A DNA stretch of 29,765 nucleotides from a virus: the IMG/VR virus record IMGVR_UViG_3300007229_000046, positions 1 through 29,765 of that record. The stretch is one strand, 5' to 3'. The position numbers were made by a program, and so were the translations under genes. Every line of letters starts with the position of its first letter. Position 1 is the stretch's first letter. The notes below the pieces were generated by a model. It had not been told where the DNA came from. It saw only the letters and a list, made by a program, of their open reading frames with translations, and did not search any database. This document shows positions 21,396-28,926 of the stretch, in pieces.

Positions 21396-22180
21396 AGAAT
21401 TATAATATACAAAACTACATCCGCTATAAAAACGATGTAGACCGAAGCGTAGGTAGGTTAGAAGGTAAGTTCTGGGACGAGTACAGTCGAGACGAACTGA
21501 TAGTTAAGTTCTTGCCTCTAGTAGAAAATCTAGCAAGAAAGTTCTCTACAGCCCAACAAGCATCCGGTGTTATGGATATAACAGATATAATACAAGAAGG
21601 AAGCAAAGGCTTAGTACAAGCTGTTGACAAGATCAACTGGGAAGTGTTAATGGAATCAAACGATATAGAAAAAACAATCAAATCTTTCTTGTCTAAAAGG
21701 ATAAAAGGCGCAATAAGAAGAGGTATAGATATAAACAGAGGCACGATGCGGATACCTGAGCATAAGCTAAACGAAATAAGACAGGTAGATAAACTAGAAA
21801 AACAAACACCAAATGAATACGACACACCAAATAGCAAGTCTGTTGAAGTTTTTTTTAATTCTATATTCCTCAGTCTTGATAAGCTAGTGGATGACGAATC
21901 AACTCAGTACGACGTGCCTGAGCCTATAGAAGGCTACAACAAAGATCTTTTAAACTCTTACTTGATAGGTATATTAAAAACCCATTTAAACAACAAAGAA
22001 TTTCAAGTTGTAAGATTAAGTTACGGCTTAGATTGCAAGAAGCATTCAGCGGTAGAAATAGCAAAAGAATTAAACATCAAGGGAGATAGCGCTTACGTGC
22101 GTGTTTCGCAGCTTAAAAGACAAGCAATCAATAAACTAATAAACACCGTAGATCACTCGCAAGTGGTTGACCTTCTATAA
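21392..22180 (+). CDS. Sigma-70-family RNA polymerase sigma factor
   Basis: 262 residues. Region 2 is clear: FLPLVENLARKFSTAQQASG, then DITDIIQEGSKGLVQAVDKI, and FLSKRIKGAIRRGID with MRIPEH (region 2.4/3 boundary). The C-terminal region 4 has FQVVRLSYGLDCKKHSAVEI, AKELNIKGDSAYVRVSQLKR, a helix-turn-helix for the -35 element. It would direct host RNA polymerase to phage promoters, probably for the leftward virion genes. Region 1 is missing, as in small alternative sigma factors. Which promoter it reads is unknown. Confidence 0.85.
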   Translation: MKNYNIQNYIRYKNDVDRSVGRLEGKFWDEYSRDELIVKFLPLVENLARKFSTAQQASGVMDITDIIQEGSKGLVQAVDKINWEVLMESNDIEKTIKSFLSKRIKGAIRRGIDINRGTMRIPEHKLNEIRQVDKLEKQTPNEYDTPNSKSVEVFFNSIFLSLDKLVDDESTQYDVPEPIEGYNKDLLNSYLIGILKTHLNNKEFQVVRLSYGLDCKKHSAVEIAKELNIKGDSAYVRVSQLKRQAINKLINTVDHSQVVDLL

Positions 22181-22204
22181 GTTACGGAGTGAAAATACTT
22201 AAAA

Positions 22205-22240
22205 ACCTAAAAAAATGTGTAATTATATATATATAAACCA
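22205..22240 (+). promoter_or_regulatory. Candidate promoter (AT box) before the recombination genes
   Basis: In the 69-base gap 22181-22249, TGTGTAATTATATATATATA is followed by an A/C-rich leader and the ATG at 22250. It resembles the AT boxes in the divergent region and at 8202-8212. Confidence 0.45.
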
Positions 22241-22249
22241 AACACCAAA

Positions 22250-22804
22250 ATGAAAGACTTAAACGAAAAACTGGCGCAAGTCCAGACAAAACTAAAAGCT
22301 AAAAAATCTAGCTACAATTCGTTTGGCAAATATTATTTCCGTAAAGCGGAAGATATTCTAGAGGCAACAAAGCCTTTTCTAGTCGAGTTAGGAATCACAG
22401 TCACGATTAAAGAATCGATCGTAATGACTGATCCTGTGCCAATACTCGAAACAACAGCAATTTTCTCGGATGGAGTAGATCAGATAACTGCAACAGCAGT
22501 GGTCGGTGTTGACTTGTCTCAAAAAGGAATGCAAACGTCACAGCAGTTTGGCGCCGCATCATCTTATGGCAAGAAGTATGCCTTAGGCAACTTGTTTCTA
22601 ATCGACGACACAGCAGATTCAGACTCCACAAACAAACACGGTAAAGATGCGCCGGCACCAAAGCAGAAAGTAGAAAAAACAGAATTAAAAGGAAATGATT
22701 TAGAAAAAGCAAAAGCATATATACAAGGTGGCGGCAATATTGAAGCTATTAAACAAAAATACAAACTCTCTCCTGAAATAGAAAGCGAGTTAACCAAGCT
22801 ATGA
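22250..22804 (+). CDS. ERF-family single-strand annealing protein
   Basis: Anneals complementary single strands during phage recombination and repair. 184 residues. The core has YYFRKAEDILEATKPFLVEL and the family signature QFGAASSYGKKYALGNLFLI, followed by DDTADSD. The C-terminal 60 residues are a variable Lys-rich tail with a small helical domain (LEKAKAYIQGGGNIEAIKQK). The next gene, a RecE-like exonuclease, starts at its last codons; exonuclease and annealing protein usually work as a pair. Confidence 0.88.
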   Translation: MKDLNEKLAQVQTKLKAKKSSYNSFGKYYFRKAEDILEATKPFLVELGITVTIKESIVMTDPVPILETTAIFSDGVDQITATAVVGVDLSQKGMQTSQQFGAASSYGKKYALGNLFLIDDTADSDSTNKHGKDAPAPKQKVEKTELKGNDLEKAKAYIQGGGNIEAIKQKYKLSPEIESELTKL

Positions 22805-23535
22805 ATAAAGAAATATACGAGAGGTTAAAGAACGACGAGGATTACTACGGTAAGTTTGGTCAACAATTCTTAAGCAACTCAAACATAAGCACACTGTTAA
22901 AAAACCCATTACAATTACATGAACCAACTCCAAGCATACCAGCATTTTTAGTCGGTGGATACTTCCACACAGCTATACTAGAACCAGACAAACTAAAGTC
23001 TTTTAAAATAGTTGAGGCTACCTCAAGAAACACAAAAGCATACAAAGAGATATCTAACGGAGAACTCTGCTTGCTTCAACACGAGGTAGACAAGATCGAG
23101 GTCATGACCAAGAAGCTTTTAGAAAACAACATATGTAGAGACCTAATACAACCTTTACTGGGTAACGTAGAGTACGAACAACCATCAGTAACAAAGCTCT
23201 TTAATAACATGTGGAAAGGCAAGGCAGACATAGTTAATCACGATGAAAAACTAGTGATTGACTTAAAGACAACGGCTGATATAGATAAATTCAGGTGGTC
23301 TGCTTCTAAATACAACTACGACAGTCAGGCTTATATATACCGAAAGTTATTCGGTTACGATATGCTTTTCATAGCAATGGACAAAAGTACTAATCAAATA
23401 GGCTTGTTCGAATGCTCTTCTGAGTTTTATAGATCAGGAGAAAGAAAAGTAGAGAAAGCAAGCGAAGTATATGATTTATTTTTTAAAACAGAAAACTTCG
23501 ACCACAAACAACACTTAATCACATCCACGTTATAA
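22801..23535 (+). CDS. RecE/RecB-like PDDEXK exonuclease
   Basis: Processes double-stranded ends to provide single strands for the ERF protein. 244 residues. The nuclease core is WKGKADIVNHDEKLVIDLKT (D of KADIV, then D and K of VIDLKTT), followed by SKYNYDSQAYIYRKLFG, where the Q and Y fit the RecB-type motif. The N-terminal part (ISTLLKNPLQLHEP..., GGYFHTAILEPDKL) matches the usual lid region with an HTAILEP motif. A two-block element follows the stop. Confidence 0.85.
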   Translation: MNKEIYERLKNDEDYYGKFGQQFLSNSNISTLLKNPLQLHEPTPSIPAFLVGGYFHTAILEPDKLKSFKIVEATSRNTKAYKEISNGELCLLQHEVDKIEVMTKKLLENNICRDLIQPLLGNVEYEQPSVTKLFNNMWKGKADIVNHDEKLVIDLKTTADIDKFRWSASKYNYDSQAYIYRKLFGYDMLFIAMDKSTNQIGLFECSSEFYRSGERKVEKASEVYDLFFKTENFDHKQHLITSTL

Positions 23536-23536
23536 A

Positions 23537-23558
23537 TACGAACACAAACAGATAATAA
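23537..23558 (+). promoter_or_regulatory. Two-block element, copy 10
   Basis: TACGA, eight bases, AGATAATAA, four bases before the ATG at 23563. It lies 5.3 kb from the previous copy and ahead of the replication genes. Confidence 0.6.
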
Positions 23559-23562
23559 AAAT

Positions 23563-23802
23563 ATGAAAAACCTTTTTAAAACCAAAGCCCAGAGAGCGCA
23601 AGCCATGGCAAAAGCAGTTCCTATGAAGATCTGTAGAATATCAGGCAAGAAGTTTCCTGCAACAATAAACAACTTCTACCACAATAGGTCTTATCCAGAC
23701 AAGTTCCATCCGTACCATAAAAGCTTTGACAACTTTAGACGAACAACCGGAGCGTCTGTAGACCAATGTAGAAACCTAGTAAACTTAGTAAATTCAAAAT
23801 AA
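23563..23802 (+). CDS. Hypothetical basic protein, 79 residues
   Basis: Contains CRISGKKFPATINNFYHNRS then YPDKFHPYHKSFDNFRRTTG, basic and aromatic. The CRISGK start of a possible single zinc knuckle has no matching second pair. It is placed just before the SSB-like gene, with no intervening gap (stop followed at once by ATG). Function unknown. Confidence 0.65.
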   Translation: MKNLFKTKAQRAQAMAKAVPMKICRISGKKFPATINNFYHNRSYPDKFHPYHKSFDNFRRTTGASVDQCRNLVNLVNSK

Positions 23803-24114
23803 ATGGCAAGTATAATTAAAACAAGTATCAACTTAAACGATCTTCCTAAAGACAAGCTTATCAAAGGCAAGAAAGGTCTTTATTTACCTATAACTATAAC
23901 CCTCAACGACGAGGTCGACCAGTTCGGTAACCAAGGTCCCGTCTGTGTAGATCAGTCTAAAGAAGAGCGCGAGGCTAAAAACCCTAAAACGTACTTGGGT
24001 AACGTGAAAGTTGTATGGACAAACGGAGACAACGTAAGTCCTGCACCAAGAGAAGGAGGCCAAGAGGCGCCAGTTAACCAACCTAAACAAGATAATGTAG
24101 ACTTACCATTCTAA
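23803..24114 (+). CDS. Single-stranded DNA-binding protein-like
   Basis: 103 residues. A basic beta-rich N-terminal half (LNDLPKDKLIKGKKGLYLPI, then TITLNDEVDQFGNQGPVCV) and a disordered acidic tail ending DNVDLPF, the typical SSB tip that binds other replication proteins. The location directly before the primase-helicase supports the call. The OB fold is inferred from strand pattern and is not proven. Confidence 0.7.
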   Translation: MASIIKTSINLNDLPKDKLIKGKKGLYLPITITLNDEVDQFGNQGPVCVDQSKEEREAKNPKTYLGNVKVVWTNGDNVSPAPREGGQEAPVNQPKQDNVDLPF

Positions 24115-25830
24115 ATGAACGTACAAGACAAAGAGATCAATGGATTTGTGATTGAGAAATTCAATCAACACGAGCTAGACGCAGGCGCGACGCAGGGGAT
24201 TTGTCCCCTGTGTTCGTCTGGTAGGCAACCCAAGAACCAGAAAGCAAAATGTGCTTCCTACGACTGGGAACGTGGTCTCGGAACTTGTCACAACTGTGAT
24301 ACTAGCTTTCAGCTTAACACTTATGAAAGGAAAGGTTCAAGCGAAAAGGTCTACGTAAGACCTGACGTAAAACCCTTAAACGACGTAAGCACAAAAGTTG
24401 AAGGATGGTTTGAATCAAGGGGCATCTCAAAGAAAACACTTATGGATCTTCGCGTAAGCGAGGGTTCAGAGTGGATGCCTCAAACAGGACAACCCGAGAA
24501 CACTATTCACTTTAACTACTATGTAGGTGAACAGTTAATCAACGTGAAATACAGAGACGGCAGAAAAAACTTTAAGTTATTTAAAGGCGCTGAAAAAGTA
24601 TTTTACAACATAGACGCCACGGTCGGATACGACTGGTGTGTTGTTACTGAAGGAGAAATGGATGTGCTAGCATTGCATGAGGCTGGAGTTAAAAACGCTA
24701 TCTCGGTTCCTAATGGAGCTACGTTAAACTCTAACAACTTAGACTATCTAGACAACTGTATAGACTACTTTGAAGACAAAACAAAGATAGTATTAGCCTT
24801 AGACACAGACGAGGCTGGTCAAGCTTTAAAACAAGAGTTTATAAGAAGGCTAGGCGCTGAGGTTTGTTACTTAGTAGACTTCGACGCGTGTAAAGATGCT
24901 AACGAGTATCTCCAAGAGCACGGTATAGCTAAACTAAAGTCTGTTATATCCTCAGCAACTCAAGTGCCTTTAGAAGGCGTTTCAACGCTGTATGATATAG
25001 AAGATGAATTAAAAGACTTTGTTAAAAATGGTTTCAAGCCAGGTTTTCAAGTAGGTCTACCTAACTTTGATTCAATATTCAGCACTTACACAGGGCAGTT
25101 TATAACTGTTACAGGTATACCTTCGTCAGGCAAGTCTGATTTTGTAGATCAAATGGTAATAGGCTACAACGCTAACTATGGTTGGAAGACGGCTTTCGCA
25201 TCTCCTGAGAACCACCCTACATACCTTCATGCTCACAAGTTAATGCGTAAGACCTGGCAAGACATGCCTAGACCTGATGACATAGGTACACAGCAATGGA
25301 ACAAAGTAGCAGATCATGTTAATGATAACTACTTCTTTATTGACATGGATCGATACACATTAGACGCAGTTCTACGTAAGGGCGCTGAGCTAGTAAAAAG
25401 AAAAGGTATAAAATGTCTGGTTATAGATCCTTTTAATAAAGTAAGAGACACGGAGTGTAAAACAGAAGACGTGAATAGATACACGATGGAGTATCTTACT
25501 AAGATTGAGATTTTCGCTAAGAAGTATGACGTGCTTGTATTTATTGTGGCTCACCCCACTAAAATGTACAAAGATAAAGATGGTAAGATCGAGGAACCAA
25601 CGATGTACAATATTAAGGGTGGTGGTGAGTGGTACGATGCTAGCTACCATGGTCTTTTAATACACAGGGACTACGAGGCAAAAACCGTAAAAGCTAAAGT
25701 GCTAAAGGTTAAGTTTCAAAACCTAGGCGAGAATGGCGCAGAAGCACATTTTACGTGGGAACCTAGATCAGGCTGCTTCTTACCCAGTATTGCTGACATG
25801 GAAAGTAAAGAGTCTATGCCATGGGAATGA
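24115..25830 (+). CDS. Primase-helicase (T7 gp4-like)
   Basis: Unwinds DNA and makes primers at the fork. 571 residues. N-terminal zinc motif CPLC (30-33) and CHNC (58-61); TOPRIM primase with TEGEMDVLALHEAG (178-191) and LALDTDEAG (227-235); C-terminal RecA-like helicase with Walker A GIPSSGKS (334-341), Walker B CLVIDPFNK (about 435-443), and VFIVAHPTKM with the His of the conserved motif. The order zinc-TOPRIM-helicase is that of T7 gp4. No DNA polymerase is in the window. Confidence 0.92.
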   Translation: MNVQDKEINGFVIEKFNQHELDAGATQGICPLCSSGRQPKNQKAKCASYDWERGLGTCHNCDTSFQLNTYERKGSSEKVYVRPDVKPLNDVSTKVEGWFESRGISKKTLMDLRVSEGSEWMPQTGQPENTIHFNYYVGEQLINVKYRDGRKNFKLFKGAEKVFYNIDATVGYDWCVVTEGEMDVLALHEAGVKNAISVPNGATLNSNNLDYLDNCIDYFEDKTKIVLALDTDEAGQALKQEFIRRLGAEVCYLVDFDACKDANEYLQEHGIAKLKSVISSATQVPLEGVSTLYDIEDELKDFVKNGFKPGFQVGLPNFDSIFSTYTGQFITVTGIPSSGKSDFVDQMVIGYNANYGWKTAFASPENHPTYLHAHKLMRKTWQDMPRPDDIGTQQWNKVADHVNDNYFFIDMDRYTLDAVLRKGAELVKRKGIKCLVIDPFNKVRDTECKTEDVNRYTMEYLTKIEIFAKKYDVLVFIVAHPTKMYKDKDGKIEEPTMYNIKGGGEWYDASYHGLLIHRDYEAKTVKAKVLKVKFQNLGENGAEAHFTWEPRSGCFLPSIADMESKESMPWE

Positions 25831-26102
25831 GCAAGCTAAGAAAAACAAAGCTAAAGAAAAACGCAGGAAGATCAGCAGGTACCTACTCTTATACAGAAGC
25901 ACAAATAAAGCACGTGCGGTGGTGCATGAAAAACGGCATATCCGTGTCTATGAACCCTGACTGGAAGACTCCAGATGGATGGTATATAGAGATAAAAATG
26001 AAAGACAGTATCCATATCGACCCCAAATCCTATCTAGCCGAAGAAGCATTTGAAAAGCTATACGAATACTATAAATACTACTACAATAAATATGAAAAAT
26101 AG
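25827..26102 (+). CDS. Hypothetical basic protein, 91 residues
   Basis: The start at 25827 gives the standard four-base overlap (ATGA) with the helicase; 25821 is an in-frame alternative. Basic N-terminus (MSKLRKTKLKKNAGRSAG), a short alpha/beta part (YTEAQIKHVRWCMKNGISVS) and a Tyr-rich C-terminal helix (LYEYYKYYYNKYEK). Role unknown. Confidence 0.65.
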   Translation: MSKLRKTKLKKNAGRSAGTYSYTEAQIKHVRWCMKNGISVSMNPDWKTPDGWYIEIKMKDSIHIDPKSYLAEEAFEKLYEYYKYYYNKYEK

Positions 26103-26736
26103 ATTTTACAACGCAGACTCTGCTTTCAGTTATTTTTTAAACGAGATCAGACGTAATGGTATAGAGTTTGGTGATACTAAAGCTTTATTCAATGTAGGTT
26201 TTACTATGGAACATCCACGTGATATGTTTATACTAAACACAGAACGTAAGTGGAACAGAGAGTACGCTGAAGCTGAATGGAAATGGTATTTGTCAGGTGA
26301 TCGCAACATACGTAAGTTAGGCGACTTGTACGGCAAAGTACCACCAATATGGACGCGTATGGCTGATGAAGATGGTAATGTTAACTCTAACTACGGTTGG
26401 CAGTGGAAACGCAACGATCAACTTCAAAAGGTTATAGATATGCTTTCAGATGAAAACACTAGACAAGCGGCTATAAGTATATACGACGGTAAAGAAATAC
26501 ACGCGTATGACAACGATACACCATGCACTTATGCTGTCCAGTTTACAGTGATGCCTAAAACTAGAAAGCTCAACATGGCTGTAGTTATGAGGTCAAACGA
26601 TTTATGGTTTGGTTTCTGCAACGATCAGTATTGTTTTGCTAGCTTACAAATGCTTGTAGCATACGAGCTAGGTATTGACTGTGGTGAGTATTACCATTAC
26701 GCACATAATTTACATTTATACAACAACAAACTATGA
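26092..26736 (+). CDS. Thymidylate-synthase-fold enzyme, candidate dCMP hydroxymethylase
   Basis: 214 residues from the ATG at 26092; a longer frame from 26050 overlaps the upstream gene. Motifs: KLGDLYGKVPP, NSNYGWQWKRNDQLQKVIDM, catalytic Cys in TPCTYAVQF (C145), MRSNDLWFGFCND (167-178) and HNLHLY (205-210). The position equal to Asn177 of E. coli thymidylate synthase is Asp (D178), as in T4 dCMP hydroxymethylase, which uses dCMP in place of dUMP. The C-terminal 40-50 residues of thymidylate synthase are absent. If it makes hydroxymethyl-dCMP, phage DNA may carry modified cytosine. A thymidylate synthase with altered site is the alternative. Confidence 0.8.
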   Translation: MKNRFYNADSAFSYFLNEIRRNGIEFGDTKALFNVGFTMEHPRDMFILNTERKWNREYAEAEWKWYLSGDRNIRKLGDLYGKVPPIWTRMADEDGNVNSNYGWQWKRNDQLQKVIDMLSDENTRQAAISIYDGKEIHAYDNDTPCTYAVQFTVMPKTRKLNMAVVMRSNDLWFGFCNDQYCFASLQMLVAYELGIDCGEYYHYAHNLHLYNNKL

Positions 26737-27086
26737 AAAAAACATTAATAATAGCTTTTACGTTAGCGTGCTCCATGCTGACAGCCCAAGACACTATATG
26801 TGTTATGGTTACACTAAACGAGGTTATAAAGTTTGATTACTATACCTCAGAAGTCATTGAAAGCTTTGAATCAACAGGCGATATAACTTTTACAGTGGCT
26901 GACAACCAGGTTTTATGCTTACATCTTTATGACGGTAAAAGAAGGTTTCGAGGCCTAACAATTACATCTTCAGACGGGTATGTTTCAGATTTAGACGGTG
27001 TCTCATCTAAAGATCAAGTTTATTACACTTTAGAAGACTTCAACGTAGAAAGCGTAAAAGTATCTAAGTCAAGACGAAACCGATGA
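26733..27086 (+). CDS. Secreted or periplasmic protein with signal peptide
   Basis: 117 residues. The N-terminus MKKTLIIAFTLACSMLTAQD is a typical signal peptide with a cleavage site after TAQ, of the form common in Bacteroidetes. The mature part is beta-rich (VMVTLNEVIKFDYYTSEVIE, DITFTVADNQVLCLHLYDGK) with a C-terminal basic tail. Exporting a protein from inside a replication/nucleotide operon is unusual; it may act in superinfection exclusion or on the cell surface. Confidence 0.7.
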   Translation: MKKTLIIAFTLACSMLTAQDTICVMVTLNEVIKFDYYTSEVIESFESTGDITFTVADNQVLCLHLYDGKRRFRGLTITSSDGYVSDLDGVSSKDQVYYTLEDFNVESVKVSKSRRNR

Positions 27087-28018
27087 CCTACTGCATATAT
27101 CACATACCGGGAAAAAAGATCGGTGTAACCAATAACCCTCAAGAGAGAATAACAAACCAACAAGGATATGAAGAACACGAATATGAAATACTAGAAATGT
27201 CTGATGATATAAGTTATATATCACGGAAAGAAATAGAACTACAAAAAAAATACGGTTACAAGGTAGATACTACACCGTATGAAGACTTAATTTTTAACAA
27301 CCACAAAAACAAAAACCATAAAAAAGAAATGAATATAAATGTAACAGAGCAAACCACAACGTTTCCTTATCCTGTAAACAAACTTAAAGGGCATTTAATG
27401 GATGCTATAGGTATGAGATGGGAAACTCCTCACGGCTTGTTTTCTTTGTCAACACATTCCGTGCAATGGATAATGAACAACGTGAAAGTCTCCTCTTTCC
27501 GCGAGAACAGAAGCTACATCTACAACAAGTCTATGGCGCGGTACTACAGCTTAGATCCCATGCGTTCAATTGCTCCACACTTTAACCAAGCAGAAAGATG
27601 CAAAGAAGCCCCCTTAGACGTCCAGGCAGCGTGTGGACCCGATTGTGAATGCACAGGCTCTGCAGATGACTGGAAGTGGCATCACGAGGCCGAGAGCCGA
27701 TTCGCAAACACCAAACACGACTATGTCATGTTCAACGAGATTAGAGCTTGGGCGCAAGAGAGAGGGTTGTACGCAAAAGGCGATGCTAAAACCCAGTACT
27801 TAAAACTAATTGAAGAGGCAGGTGAGTTAGGCAGGGCAATACTTAAAAACGATCTAGCTGAACAAGAAGACGCGATCGGCGATATGGTTGTAGTTTTAGT
27901 AAACCTATCGGAGCTTATTGACATCCCTATAGAGCAATGCATAGAGTCGGCTTATGATGTTATATCAAAAAGAACAGGTAAAATGATTAACGGAACATTT
28001 GTGAAAGATGAAAAGTAA
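27083..28018 (+). CDS. GIY-YIG-like and MazG fusion protein
   Basis: 311 residues in three parts. Residues 1-60 resemble a GIY-YIG nuclease: YCIYHIPGKKIGVTNNPQER, with R22 as the catalytic Arg candidate and E50 in RKEIELQKKYGY. The middle (about 85-200) has no recognised family and includes a Cys-rich stretch (AACGPDCECTG). The C-terminal part (about 218-300) is an all-alpha NTP pyrophosphohydrolase of the MazG type: EEAGELGRAI and EDAIGDMVVVLVNL carry the metal-binding acids. MazG-like enzymes remove unwanted or signalling nucleotides. The nuclease identity is tentative. Confidence 0.75.
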   Translation: MTYCIYHIPGKKIGVTNNPQERITNQQGYEEHEYEILEMSDDISYISRKEIELQKKYGYKVDTTPYEDLIFNNHKNKNHKKEMNINVTEQTTTFPYPVNKLKGHLMDAIGMRWETPHGLFSLSTHSVQWIMNNVKVSSFRENRSYIYNKSMARYYSLDPMRSIAPHFNQAERCKEAPLDVQAACGPDCECTGSADDWKWHHEAESRFANTKHDYVMFNEIRAWAQERGLYAKGDAKTQYLKLIEEAGELGRAILKNDLAEQEDAIGDMVVVLVNLSELIDIPIEQCIESAYDVISKRTGKMINGTFVKDEK

Positions 28019-28319
28019 AAATATACAATTCAGAGACCCTGTAGTAGAAAGGGTTGTAGATAAGTTTGTGTCAAGGTCTGACTTAGGTTTTGCTAAATAC
28101 GGTAGAACTTTAGACAGCGAACGAACAGAGAAGCTAAAAGGTTTAATAGGATATCTAACAGACGTACAAGAAGAGCTTATGGATGCTATATTGTATATTC
28201 AGTCTGCTAGAGAGGAACTCTTAGACCAACAAGAAGCATCTGAACAAGCTAGGATGGACATAATAGGCCGCAATGGCAATGATGGTATTCATTACTCAGC
28301 TGAGCTAGGCTCTGACTAA
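28008..28319 (+). CDS. MazG-like helical protein
   Basis: 103 residues. The segment KYGRTLD followed by VQEELMDAILYIQSA resembles phage MazG-like proteins (KYG.TLdR...EE.mDailYl), with acids E and D as metal ligand candidates. It lacks the first part of the full fold. A pyrophosphohydrolase on dNTPs such as dCTP is possible, and it lies next to the MazG fusion and near the hydroxymethylase candidate. Confidence 0.65.
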   Translation: MKSKNIQFRDPVVERVVDKFVSRSDLGFAKYGRTLDSERTEKLKGLIGYLTDVQEELMDAILYIQSAREELLDQQEASEQARMDIIGRNGNDGIHYSAELGSD

Positions 28320-28783
28320 TGGGAAAAGGCAAAACACATAAAACCAAAAGTAGAAAAAGAGGTCCAGTGAGGTCTAAGAAGGTTGTCCTTGACGGGATAA
28401 CCTTCGCCTCGGGTCTTGAGAAATATATGTATCTTGCTTTAAAAAAAGCTCATATTAAATCTGAGTATGAGGGCGAGACGTTTATTCTACAAGAAGGATT
28501 TGATTTTGACATGGAGTCTTACGAGAGACAAGCTAATGGAAAAGGTTATTTTGCTAACCGAGGAGAAAAGAAAATACTACCTATCAAGTATACTCCAGAC
28601 TTCATCGGCGAAGACTTTATAATAGAAACGAAAGGAAGGGCTAACGACAGCTTCCCTCTTAGATGGAAAATGTTCAAGCAACAGGTTAATAAAACAAGAT
28701 CGCATGTGACTTTATATAAACCTCAAAACCAAAAAGAATGCGATGAGGTTATACAGATAATATTAAACAAAAGAAAAAAATGA
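28319..28783 (+). CDS. PDDEXK endonuclease, DUF1064-like
   Basis: 154 residues. Basic N-terminus, FASGLEKYMYLAL (Glu), then IKYTPDFIGEDFIIETKGRA (Asp and E-x-K) and FKQQV. The arrangement is that of DUF1064-type PDDEXK nucleases in phages, thought to act on branched DNA or as homing-type nucleases. The start shares one base with the previous stop. Recombination role is likely but not shown. Confidence 0.75.
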   Translation: MGKGKTHKTKSRKRGPVRSKKVVLDGITFASGLEKYMYLALKKAHIKSEYEGETFILQEGFDFDMESYERQANGKGYFANRGEKKILPIKYTPDFIGEDFIIETKGRANDSFPLRWKMFKQQVNKTRSHVTLYKPQNQKECDEVIQIILNKRKK

Positions 28784-28926
28784 AAAGAAATTGGGAAGTA
28801 AGTTTAGGTTTTTACCCAGGCATCCTGCTTGGGTTTAGATCTTACGAAATGGAAGAGGTTGTGAACCACGTGTTATACGTGCCGTTTATGGACGTTTGTT
28901 TAACTTTAGAAAAGCAAGGCAAATGA
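28780..28926 (+). CDS. Small protein before ribonucleotide reductase
   Basis: 48 residues (MKRNWEVSLGFYPGILLGFR, then EEVVNHVLYVPFMDVCLTLE). Overlaps both neighbours by four bases (ATGA). I recall similar short proteins beside phage nucleotide-metabolism genes; no function is known to me. Confidence 0.6.
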   Translation: MKRNWEVSLGFYPGILLGFRSYEMEEVVNHVLYVPFMDVCLTLEKQGK

